In this document: in pieces, positions 6,036 to 12,841 of the stretch
How the letters are laid out: every line of letters begins with the position of its first letter
How positions within the stretch are numbered: position 1 is the stretch's first letter
From: Flavobacteriia bacterium
GTDB taxonomy: Bacteria > Bacteroidota > Bacteroidia > Flavobacteriales_D > Crocinitomicaceae
Direction: 5' to 3'
Length of the DNA stretch: 32,466 bases
Assembly: GCA_947450325.1 (NCBI GenBank)
Contig: CANFUT010000032.1
Coordinates: 1 to 32,466 of the forward strand
The notes under the pieces: model-generated
The model's input: only the letters and a program-made list of their open reading frames with translations
Told to the model about the DNA's origin: nothing
The model's database searches: none
Made by a program: the position numbers and the translations under genes

Positions 6036-8087
6036 TTATTTCGTCTGATCTATCTTCTTCACCATCGTCAAAATAGTTGCCAACGCAACTGTTTCTCCAG
6101 TTTCATCATACACATCCACCAAAAACTTCACAATTCCTTTAGAGATATCGTCTTCTGAACGTTTCTCTTGATCGATTTTTTCTTTGACTGTAAATCGAAC
6201 GCCCAATGTTGCGCCCGGATAAACAGGTTTGGTGAAACGCGCTTCATCCAATCCGTAGTTTAATAAAACTGGTCCTTTTTTCGGGTCAACAAACAAACCT
6301 GCAGCTTTGGATAATACAAAATATCCGTGGGCAACTCTGCGTTCGAAAATCGTTCCTTCCAAAGAAGTTGCGTCCATGTGTGCGTAGAAATTGTCTCCTG
6401 AAACATTCGCGAAATTCACGATGTCTGCATCGGTAACTGTGTGTTTGTGAGTGAAAACCGTTTCACCAATAACCAATTCTTCAAAGTGTTTTCTAAACAC
6501 ATGCGGATTCGCTTCTGGCATTTCTGCACCCACTTGAAATTGTTGCGTGATTTTGGTAATTGTGGTTGGATGTCCTTGAATCGCTGTGCGTTGCATGTAG
6601 TGTAAAACACCACGTTTTCCGCCCATTTCTTCTCCACCTCCAGCGCGTCCTGGTCCACCGTGTGTTAGCAAAGGCATTGGAGAACCATGACCTGTACTTT
6701 CTTTCGCACAGTCTTTATTCAATACCAAAATTCGTCCGTGCATACTGGCTGCACCGACAACATATTCAGTTGCTTCTTGGTCATTTGGCGTAACGATTGA
6801 TGAAACCAAAGAACCTTTCCCCATGCGAGAAAGTTCGATAGCATCGTCCATTGTTTTGTATGGCATGATGGTCGAAACTGGACCAAAAGCCTCGATTTCG
6901 TGCACATCTGTATTTTTGAAAGGATCATTATTGACAAACAAAATCGGGGAGAAGAAAGCTCCTTTTTCAGAATCTCCGCCAGTCACATCTACGTGGTCTG
7001 CATTTCCAAAAACGATTTCTTGCGTTTGCGCCAAGCGATTTACATTTGCTCTTACGCGATCCACTTGCGTCATTGTTGCCAAAGCCCCCATGCGCACACC
7101 TTCCATACTTGGATCTCCTACTTTCGTTGAAGCCAAACGCGCTGAAATGGCTTTCTGCACTTCGTCAAGCAAGTTGTCAGGAACAATAATTCTTCTAACC
7201 GCAGTACATTTTTGTCCTGCTTTTACGGTGATTTCTTTCGTTGTTTCTTTGATAAATAAGTCAAATTCTACCGTCCCAGGAACTGCATGTTTGCCTAAGA
7301 TTGTTGCATTCAAAGAATCCGCTTCTAAGTTGAAGGGAACACTACGTTCTGAAAATTGAGGCATTGCTTTCAACATTTTACCTGTATGCGCACTTCCAGT
7401 GAAAGTCACTACGTCTTCGCTGTCCACATGGTCAAGGATTCCTCGTCCTAATCCACAAACCAATTGCAAACTTCCTTCAGGAAGAATTTTACTGTCGATG
7501 ATGTCTTTTACCATTAACTCAGTCAAAAAGCAAGTGAATTCAGAAGGTTTCACAATTGCTGGAACACCGGCCATTAAATTAACTGCGATTTTCTCCAACA
7601 TTCCCCAAATTGGGAAATTAAATGCATTGATGTGAATCGCAACACCTTGTTTGGGAACCATAATATGATGTCCGATAAAACTTCCATTTTTAGAAAGTGG
7701 AGCAGCAACACCATCTACATAATAAGGTAAATCTGGAAATTGTCTTCTTAAAGAAGCATTCGCAAAAATATTTCCAATTCCTCCCTCAATATCAATCCAA
7801 GAATCTACCCTTGTTGCACCTGTCAATGCACTCAACGCGTAGTAAGATTCTTTTTTGTCCATCAAATGCAAAGCCAACGCTTTCAACATTCTACCACGCT
7901 CTTGGAAAGTCGTTTTACGCAAAGCACGTCCACCTTTCTCGCGTCCGTAAGTCAAAATTTCTTGGTAATTCAAACCTGCACTTGAAGTATCACCGATTTT
8001 TTCACCGGTTAATGCATTGTATAAATTAGTTTCAGAACCTTCTCCCGAAACCCATTGTCCAAGGACGTAATTTTTTACTTGTATCAT
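6036..8087 (-). CDS. paaZ: PaaZ-type bifunctional oxepin-CoA hydrolase / semialdehyde dehydrogenase
   Basis: A 683-aa fusion matching the usual PaaZ length. Residues 1-~520 form an aldehyde dehydrogenase with the general base E255 (in NLEADS) and catalytic C294 (in KAGQKC). Residues ~535-683 form a MaoC-type hydratase with the D565/H570 pair in SGDNFYAHMD. In phenylacetate degradation PaaZ opens the oxepin-CoA ring and oxidises the resulting semialdehyde to 3-oxo-5,6-dehydrosuberyl-CoA. Both active sites are intact. No other paa gene is in the window, so it is an orphan locally; the rest of the pathway may lie elsewhere, or the enzyme may act on another ring-opened CoA. A TATCTTTG -7 box sits about 30 bp upstream of the ATG. 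Confidence 0.93.
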   Translation of the reverse strand: MIQVKNYVLGQWVSGEGSETNLYNALTGEKIGDTSSAGLNYQEILTYGREKGGRALRKTTFQERGRMLKALALHLMDKKESYYALSALTGATRVDSWIDIEGGIGNIFANASLRRQFPDLPYYVDGVAAPLSKNGSFIGHHIMVPKQGVAIHINAFNFPIWGMLEKIAVNLMAGVPAIVKPSEFTCFLTELMVKDIIDSKILPEGSLQLVCGLGRGILDHVDSEDVVTFTGSAHTGKMLKAMPQFSERSVPFNLEADSLNATILGKHAVPGTVEFDLFIKETTKEITVKAGQKCTAVRRIIVPDNLLDEVQKAISARLASTKVGDPSMEGVRMGALATMTQVDRVRANVNRLAQTQEIVFGNADHVDVTGGDSEKGAFFSPILFVNNDPFKNTDVHEIEAFGPVSTIMPYKTMDDAIELSRMGKGSLVSSIVTPNDQEATEYVVGAASMHGRILVLNKDCAKESTGHGSPMPLLTHGGPGRAGGGEEMGGKRGVLHYMQRTAIQGHPTTITKITQQFQVGAEMPEANPHVFRKHFEELVIGETVFTHKHTVTDADIVNFANVSGDNFYAHMDATSLEGTIFERRVAHGYFVLSKAAGLFVDPKKGPVLLNYGLDEARFTKPVYPGATLGVRFTVKEKIDQEKRSEDDISKGIVKFLVDVYDETGETVALATILTMVKKIDQTK

Positions 8088-8117
8088 TGTTGAAGTATTG
8101 CTTTTCGATTAATGAAT

Positions 8118-8125
8118 CAAAGATA
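8118..8125 (-). promoter_or_regulatory. -7 promoter element for paaZ
   Basis: Reads TATCTTTG on the minus strand, a perfect TAnnTTTG match 30 bases before the paaZ ATG, predicting a leader of about 25 nt. Confidence 0.5.
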
Positions 8126-8460
8126 AGTTCAAAATTTGAGAGAACGACATTTCTGAGTAAAATTCTAAACCAAAATAACGTTTCTAGGTTTTTTAGTGTT
8201 AAGTGTATTTTTGACATTAAACGGAATAAATTTAACACAACCTTAATATGTAACTTTAGTAAAAATTCGAATTAATCAAATTTTGAGAAACTCCATTAAT
8301 TAACTGTTTGATTTTGAATATTTTAAAAATGTATTTGCTTGTTTTTTGAATCGGTATTACTTTAATCAGTGAAAGTCCTATTTAAAATCAAATATTGCAT
8401 AGGTGAATAAAAAATTACTACTTAATAATCGATATTTTTTATTAATCCAATTCCTTTTAC

Positions 8461-8468
8461 TATGTTTG
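8461..8468 (+). promoter_or_regulatory. -7 promoter element for the exbB-exbD-exbD-tonB cluster
   Basis: TATGTTTG is a perfect TAnnTTTG match 39 bases before the exbB ATG, predicting a leader of about 33 nt. No clear -33 TTG is seen. Confidence 0.5.
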
Positions 8469-8507
8469 GGGTCTTAAACAAAATGTAAAGTATAAAAAAA
8501 AGTAATT

Positions 8508-9314
8508 ATGAGTAATAAGCAAAAGACAGCTGGAGGTTTTTCGGCATTAATCGCAGCAATCGCTATTGTAATAGCGCTAGTTATTGGTATTGTTATCTAT
8601 ATGTTTATTTTTGGTAATCCAGCTAACTTCGTGGGTAACGATCCTACAAAAGAAGCATTGCAAGGAAATTACATGGGAATTATCTACAAAGGAGGTTTTA
8701 TCGTACCTATACTTTTGGCGGTTAACTTTATCATCATTATTTTCTCTATCGAGCGTTTTGTAACGTTGGCTAAAGGAAAAGGAAAAGGAAATGTAGATGT
8801 TTTCGTTTCTAAAGTAAAAACACTTTTGGCTAACAAAGAAATCGAACAAGCAGTTGTTGAGTGCGACAAACAAAGAGGTTCTTTGGCAAATGTTGTTCGT
8901 GCAGGTTTGGAAAAATATGACCACTTGAGCAAAGATTCTACAATGGATAAAGAGCAAAAAGTTGAGTCTATGAAAAAAGAATTGGAAGAAGCGACAGCTT
9001 TAGAATTGCCAATGCTTTCTAAAAACTTAGTGATTCTTTCTACTTGTGCATCTATCGCAACGTTGATTGGTTTGATTGGAACAGTACTTGGGATGATTCG
9101 TTCATTTGGTGCAATGAGTTCTGGTTCTCCTGATACTGCTGCATTGGCTGCTGGTATTTCTGAGGCCTTGATTAATACAGCTTTGGGTATTACAGGTTCT
9201 GCTATCGCAATCATCATGTATAACTTCTTCTCAACTAAAATTGACCAGATGACTTACAGCATGGATGAAGCTAGCTTCACAATTGTACAAGATTTCGCAA
9301 CTACTACAAAATAA
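8508..9314 (+). CDS. exbB: ExbB (MotA/TolQ/ExbB proton channel)
   Basis: A 268-aa inner-membrane protein with hydrophobic segments at about 11-35, 60-82, 172-198 and 212-240, and the conserved family stretch IGLIGTVLGMIRSF (187-200). ExbB forms a pentameric proton channel that, with ExbD, drives TonB-dependent transport across the outer membrane. It opens the cluster exbB-exbD-exbD-tonB, 54 bp before the first exbD. The extra N-terminal hydrophobic segment (11-35) gives four segments rather than the three of E. coli ExbB. A gliding or other motor role (GldL-like) is less likely because of the tonB partner. Confidence 0.93.
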   Translation: MSNKQKTAGGFSALIAAIAIVIALVIGIVIYMFIFGNPANFVGNDPTKEALQGNYMGIIYKGGFIVPILLAVNFIIIIFSIERFVTLAKGKGKGNVDVFVSKVKTLLANKEIEQAVVECDKQRGSLANVVRAGLEKYDHLSKDSTMDKEQKVESMKKELEEATALELPMLSKNLVILSTCASIATLIGLIGTVLGMIRSFGAMSSGSPDTAALAAGISEALINTALGITGSAIAIIMYNFFSTKIDQMTYSMDEASFTIVQDFATTTK

Positions 9315-9368
9315 GGTTTAGCCTTAAGTAATAGTAATTATAGTATTTACAAAATATTTTAGAACGAA

Positions 9369-10043
9369 ATGCCTAAAATTAATATGCCCAAAAGCTCCCC
9401 GTCCATAGATATGACTCCTATGGTGGATTTAGCTTTCTTGTTGGTTACATTCTTTATGCTTTCGTCAAGTTTTCGTTCTGATGAAGCGGCTGTAATTGAT
9501 ACTCCTTCTAGTATCAGTGACATGATTATCCCTGAAAATGTGATAATGGTGTCGATTGATAAAGATGGACGTAAATTTTTCGGAATGTCTGGTAAAGATG
9601 AGGTGAAAACAAGACTTCTTGGCAGCATGGCGAAAAAATACAATTTGAAGTTTACCAACGAGCAAGTGAAAGAATTTGTGAAAATGACCAACTTTGGTTG
9701 CGACATGAAAGAAATGCCTGCTTATTTGAATTTGAGTTCTGCGGAACGTAAAAATTTCAAAACAACTGGTATTCCAGCTGACTCATTGAACAACCAATTG
9801 AAAGATTGGATTTGGTACGGAAACCTCGAAGCATTGTCTGCAGGGGAAGAAGCTTTCTTGGAAGCAACTGACAAAGGTTTGGAACCTGAAGCAAACGATT
9901 TTAAACCAAAATTCATCTTGAAAGTAGATGGAAAAGCGGTTTACGTGCGCGCGAAACAAGTGATTGACGTATTTAGAGATTTGAATTTAAACAACTTGAA
10001 TTTTGTTACTTCATTGGAACACGATCCAAGAAAAAAAGAATAA
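9369..10043 (+). CDS. exbD: ExbD biopolymer transporter, first copy
   Basis: A 224-aa protein with a short cytoplasmic N terminus, one membrane helix (about 19-37) and a long periplasmic part. The protonatable aspartate of the family is D20 in DMTPMVDLAFLL, matching E. coli ExbD D25 in VTPFID. At 224 aa it is clearly longer than the 141-aa E. coli protein; the extra length is periplasmic. It lies 3 bp upstream of the second exbD, with which it shares the DMTPMVDLAFLL segment but little else by eye. The two may form a heterodimer within the ExbB pentamer. Confidence 0.92.
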   Translation: MPKINMPKSSPSIDMTPMVDLAFLLVTFFMLSSSFRSDEAAVIDTPSSISDMIIPENVIMVSIDKDGRKFFGMSGKDEVKTRLLGSMAKKYNLKFTNEQVKEFVKMTNFGCDMKEMPAYLNLSSAERKNFKTTGIPADSLNNQLKDWIWYGNLEALSAGEEAFLEATDKGLEPEANDFKPKFILKVDGKAVYVRAKQVIDVFRDLNLNNLNFVTSLEHDPRKKE

Positions 10044-10046
10044 GAC

Positions 10047-10691
10047 ATGGCAGAAATTGCAGAAAGTGGCGGTGGTGGTCACGACAAAGGCAAGAAAAGG
10101 GCCAAAAAGCAATCGACGAAAGTCGACATGACACCGATGGTGGATTTGGCTTTCCTTTTGTTGACGTTTTTCGTATTGACTGCTACCTTTAGCAAGCCCA
10201 AAGTAATGAGCTTGGTTTATCCAGCGAAGCCAAAGGATATCGAAAAAGTTGATATCCCAGAAGTAAATAACGCGATTACTTTCCTGTTAGCTGAAGATCG
10301 TATTTTCTATTACGAAGGTGCTTTTTATCCTGAAGGCAATGCAAAAGGAAAACCAGCGACTACATTGGAAGAGGCAAACTTTGGTGGGGGAGAAGGCAGT
10401 GTTCGTGAACTTTTGGCTAAATTGAATCACTTTGTTTTAGAGAAAAAAGTGACATTGGATGCTGATTTGACCAGCAAGAAAATCGCTGATTCAACTTATA
10501 CAAGGATGATTAGAGAAGCTAAAAGTGCAAATGAAGCGTTGAAAGTTTTGATTAAAACGGACAATGATGCAACTTGTAAAAACTTCATTGATTTAATTGA
10601 TGAGTTGAAAATTGCTGATATTGGGGTGATTGCACCAGTTGATATCATGCAAAGTGAGCTAGATTTAATTAAAGCTAAAACAGTAAAATAA
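10047..10691 (+). CDS. exbD: ExbD biopolymer transporter, second copy
   Basis: A 214-aa ExbD paralogue with a longer lysine/glycine-rich cytoplasmic tail (residues 1-26, GGGGHDKGKKRAKK), then DMTPMVDLAFLLLTFFVL with the proton-carrying D33, and a periplasmic domain of about 165 residues. It starts 3 bp after the first exbD and ends 1 bp before tonB, so the four genes are tightly coupled. The divergent periplasmic part compared with the first copy suggests that they contact different regions of TonB or the peptidoglycan; that is inference. Confidence 0.92.
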   Translation: MAEIAESGGGGHDKGKKRAKKQSTKVDMTPMVDLAFLLLTFFVLTATFSKPKVMSLVYPAKPKDIEKVDIPEVNNAITFLLAEDRIFYYEGAFYPEGNAKGKPATTLEEANFGGGEGSVRELLAKLNHFVLEKKVTLDADLTSKKIADSTYTRMIREAKSANEALKVLIKTDNDATCKNFIDLIDELKIADIGVIAPVDIMQSELDLIKAKTVK

Positions 10692-10692
10692 T

Positions 10693-11550
10693 ATGGGAAT
10701 CATTTTCAGTATTGTATTGCTCGTAGCGATTGTTTCATTGTACGACTTTTTTGCTGCCCGTCGTTGGCAACAAGTTACGTCTGCACAAAGAAATGAACTT
10801 GTTTTTGAACACCGCAACAAGGCTTACGGCGCATACGTAATTAGAAGAGATTATGACAAGCGGATGATCATAATCTTATCAAGTGTAATTCTTGGTTTAG
10901 GATTGATTTATGGTACTTACATGATCATCAAATCACTTCCTGAAGAAGTAATTGAAGAGCCACCAGTGGATATGTCTCAATTCAGTGTTGCTGCTCCTCC
11001 TGTTGAGGAAGTTGAGCCGCCACCAGTTGAGGAAGAGATTCCACCAATGGAACAAACAATTGCTTTCTTACCTCCAATTGTTACGGATGATGTTGTAGAA
11101 AATCAAATTCCACCGCAAGATGCGATGGCTGATGTGAATGCTTCTACTGTTACCAATGAAGACGATAACAATTCTTTTGCTCCACCTCCGACGGATAATA
11201 CTCCGCCGCCAGTTGAGAAAAAAGAAGAAGAAGTTTTCTTGGATGTAGAGGAATCTGCTGAATATCCTGGTGGAAGAGGTTCAATGATGAAATTCTTGGC
11301 TGACAATATGAAATATCCTGAAACTGCAATTGAAGCAGGAATTGAAGGGAAATGTTATTTGAGATTTATCGTTGGTACAGATGGTAAAATTACAGACGTT
11401 AAAGTTACTCGTCCAGTTCCAGATTGTCCAGAATGTGACGCTGAAGCGAAACGAGTAGTAAGATTAATGCCACGTTGGAAACCAGGTAAAATTGGTGGAA
11501 AAGGTGTAAGAAGTTACTTCGATTTACCAGTGAACTTCAAATTAAACTAA
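10693..11550 (+). CDS. tonB: TonB energy transducer with two N-terminal hydrophobic segments
   Basis: A 285-aa TonB: hydrophobic segment 1-20, a conserved stretch WQQVTS...RNKAYGAYVIRRDYDKR (25-57), a second hydrophobic helix (59-80), a proline/glutamate-rich linker (84-175) and a C-terminal TonB domain (about 190-285) with YPGG at 191-194 and a CPEC pair at 245-248. It carries proton-motive energy from ExbB/ExbD to TonB-dependent receptors. The first 20 hydrophobic residues are unlike E. coli TonB and recur in the second TonB of this window (25487-26359). It sits 1 bp after exbD and is followed by a terminator-like hairpin. Confidence 0.92.
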   Translation: MGIIFSIVLLVAIVSLYDFFAARRWQQVTSAQRNELVFEHRNKAYGAYVIRRDYDKRMIIILSSVILGLGLIYGTYMIIKSLPEEVIEEPPVDMSQFSVAAPPVEEVEPPPVEEEIPPMEQTIAFLPPIVTDDVVENQIPPQDAMADVNASTVTNEDDNNSFAPPPTDNTPPPVEKKEEEVFLDVEESAEYPGGRGSMMKFLADNMKYPETAIEAGIEGKCYLRFIVGTDGKITDVKVTRPVPDCPECDAEAKRVVRLMPRWKPGKIGGKGVRSYFDLPVNFKLN

Positions 11551-11571
11551 AAAAGTTTAGACTTTATATTT

Positions 11572-11605
11572 ATCCCCGTTATCCATTGGATTTCGGGGAT
11601 TTTTT
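11572..11605 (+). terminator. Terminator or attenuator after tonB
   Basis: ATCCCCG (11572-11578) pairs with CGGGGAT (11594-11600), and inside the loop ATCCA/TGGAT can pair further. A T6 run (11600-11605) follows. The next small gene begins only 9 bases later at 11614, so any transcription of it from the exb promoter must read through this hairpin. Confidence 0.8.
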
Positions 11606-11613
11606 GAAATATT

Positions 11614-11817
11614 ATGAATACAAATTTCATCAGCAACACTTTTTCTGCTTTTATCATTGTGATGTGCTTGGCGCTTTCTGGCTTTATGTTGTTCACTGAA
11701 TTATTCAACGATAGAATGACTGAATCTAAAAGAACCATTTTCGTAATTGTAATGATAACCTATGCGACTTTTAGAGGTTTCCGATTGTACCAAAGTATCA
11801 AAGCATCCAAAAAATAA
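11614..11817 (+). CDS. Small membrane protein between tonB and a PstS-like gene
   Basis: A 67-aa protein with two predicted membrane helices (about 8-30 and 40-55) separated by a short charged stretch (FNDRMTESKR) and a basic C-terminal tail (YQSIKASKK). I recall a comparable small protein between TonB and a PstS-like lipoprotein in other Flavobacteriales, but I know no function. It starts 9 bp after the terminator hairpin and ends 10 bp before the PstS-like ATG, so it is probably translated together with that gene. Length, hydrophobic pattern and tight spacing argue that it is real. Confidence 0.7.
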   Translation: MNTNFISNTFSAFIIVMCLALSGFMLFTELFNDRMTESKRTIFVIVMITYATFRGFRLYQSIKASKK

Positions 11818-11827
11818 TATTCTCGAT

Positions 11828-12733
11828 ATGAAAAACTCATTTAAATTAGTTCTTTGCTGTTTAGTGTTTATTGCAAGTTGTAATAATCCAATGAAGGTGA
11901 CTGAAGCACATGGAATAGGAAAAGCAAAAATTTTCTTTGAAGAATCATTCAAACCTTTGTTTGATACAAGTATTTATACTTTCGAAAGTCAAAATCCTTT
12001 GGCAGACATCATTCCAGTTTATAAAACGGAAGAAGAGATTTTGCAAGATTTTTTCGCTAAAAAAGTGGAGACAATGTGTATCACTCGTGATCTAACTGAA
12101 GCAGAAATAGCGAAATTGAAAAAAGCGAATATCGAAGTTCGAAGTGAGATTTTAGCCAAAGATGCTGTTGCTTTAATTATCAATCCTGAAAATCCTGATT
12201 CTACTATTTCGATCGATCAACTGAAAGATGTATTGACAGGAAAAACCAAAACTTGGTCTAGTTTGGAAACTGGAATCAATGTGGTTTTTGATCATGAAAA
12301 TTCTGCGAACTTCAATTACTTGAAAAATTTGTCTGGAGTAACAAAAGTTCCTGAAAATGTTTTCGCTGTAAAATCAAATGCTGAAGTTATCAATTATGTG
12401 AAAAATAACAAAAGTGCGATTGGTGTCATTGGTGTCAATTGGATCAGTGATGAAGACGATCCGCAAACCTTGGGTTTTTTAAATGGAATCAGAGTAATGT
12501 CTGTCTCTAAAACAGCGACAAGTGAATCGTTCAAACCATATCAATCTTACATTTACGATAAACAATATCCAATGACAAGAGATTTATGGGTGGTTAATTA
12601 TGCTTCTCGATCTGGTGTTAGTTCTGGTTTTTTATTGTTTATGACAGGTGAAAAAGGTCAGTTGTTGATTCAAAAGTCCTCCTTGATTCCTGCTAATATG
12701 GTTGCAAGGGTGATACAGTTAAAATCAGAATAA
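11828..12733 (+). CDS. PstS-like substrate-binding lipoprotein
   Basis: A 301-aa protein of the PBP-like/PstS family. I place the start at 11828 rather than the in-frame ATG at 11762, because it gives a clean lipoprotein signal (MKNSFKLVLCCLVFIASC, lipobox Cys18) and removes the overlap with the upstream gene. The segment from about 112 to 146 (KDAVALIINPENP, then LKDVLTGKTKTWSSL) is typical of periplasmic phosphate-binding-type proteins. No pstC, pstA or pstB transporter genes are nearby. Its place behind exbB-exbD-exbD-tonB instead suggests a role linked to outer-membrane energisation or TonB-dependent uptake, which is inference; the ligand is unknown. Confidence 0.8.
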   Translation: MKNSFKLVLCCLVFIASCNNPMKVTEAHGIGKAKIFFEESFKPLFDTSIYTFESQNPLADIIPVYKTEEEILQDFFAKKVETMCITRDLTEAEIAKLKKANIEVRSEILAKDAVALIINPENPDSTISIDQLKDVLTGKTKTWSSLETGINVVFDHENSANFNYLKNLSGVTKVPENVFAVKSNAEVINYVKNNKSAIGVIGVNWISDEDDPQTLGFLNGIRVMSVSKTATSESFKPYQSYIYDKQYPMTRDLWVVNYASRSGVSSGFLLFMTGEKGQLLIQKSSLIPANMVARVIQLKSE

Positions 12734-12765
12734 TCACATTTAACTATAAATTTTAATCAATTTAT

Positions 12766-12773
12766 TACTTTTG
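12766..12773 (+). promoter_or_regulatory. -7 promoter element for the TPR gene
   Basis: TACTTTTG matches TAnnTTTG and lies 69 bases before the chosen ATG at 12842. It gives the TPR gene its own promoter and argues against the in-frame upstream ATG at 12782. Confidence 0.45.
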
Positions 12774-12841
12774 TCCTTTTTTTGGCAAGACTATTGATTA
12801 TATTTCAAAAGAAAATAAAGCATAAACTAGAAAATAACAAA

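Larger units (their letters stand above)
8088..8507. other. Divergent intergenic region between paaZ and exbB
   Basis: About 420 bp without a gene. It holds a -7 box for paaZ near one end (8118-8125, minus strand) and one for exbB near the other (8461-8468, plus strand). The middle is AT-rich with no convincing ORF, RNA gene or long hairpin. It probably contains the control region for the exbB cluster, but I cannot identify an operator. Confidence 0.6.

Noticed and set aside
6823-7359. 178-codon open frame antisense to paaZ
   Set aside because: It lies entirely within the strongly supported paaZ coding frame on the other strand; its protein shows no family features.
8684-9217. 177-codon open frame antisense to exbB
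   Set aside because: It is a mirror of the ExbB coding pattern; no promoter, no family, and exbB is certain.
11762-11827. Upstream in-frame start for the PstS-like gene
   Set aside because: It would overlap the small membrane-protein gene by 56 bp and place 22 residues before a perfect lipoprotein signal.
12782-12841. Upstream in-frame start for the TPR gene
   Set aside because: It would bury the signal peptide behind 20 basic residues and begin almost on top of the predicted transcription start.
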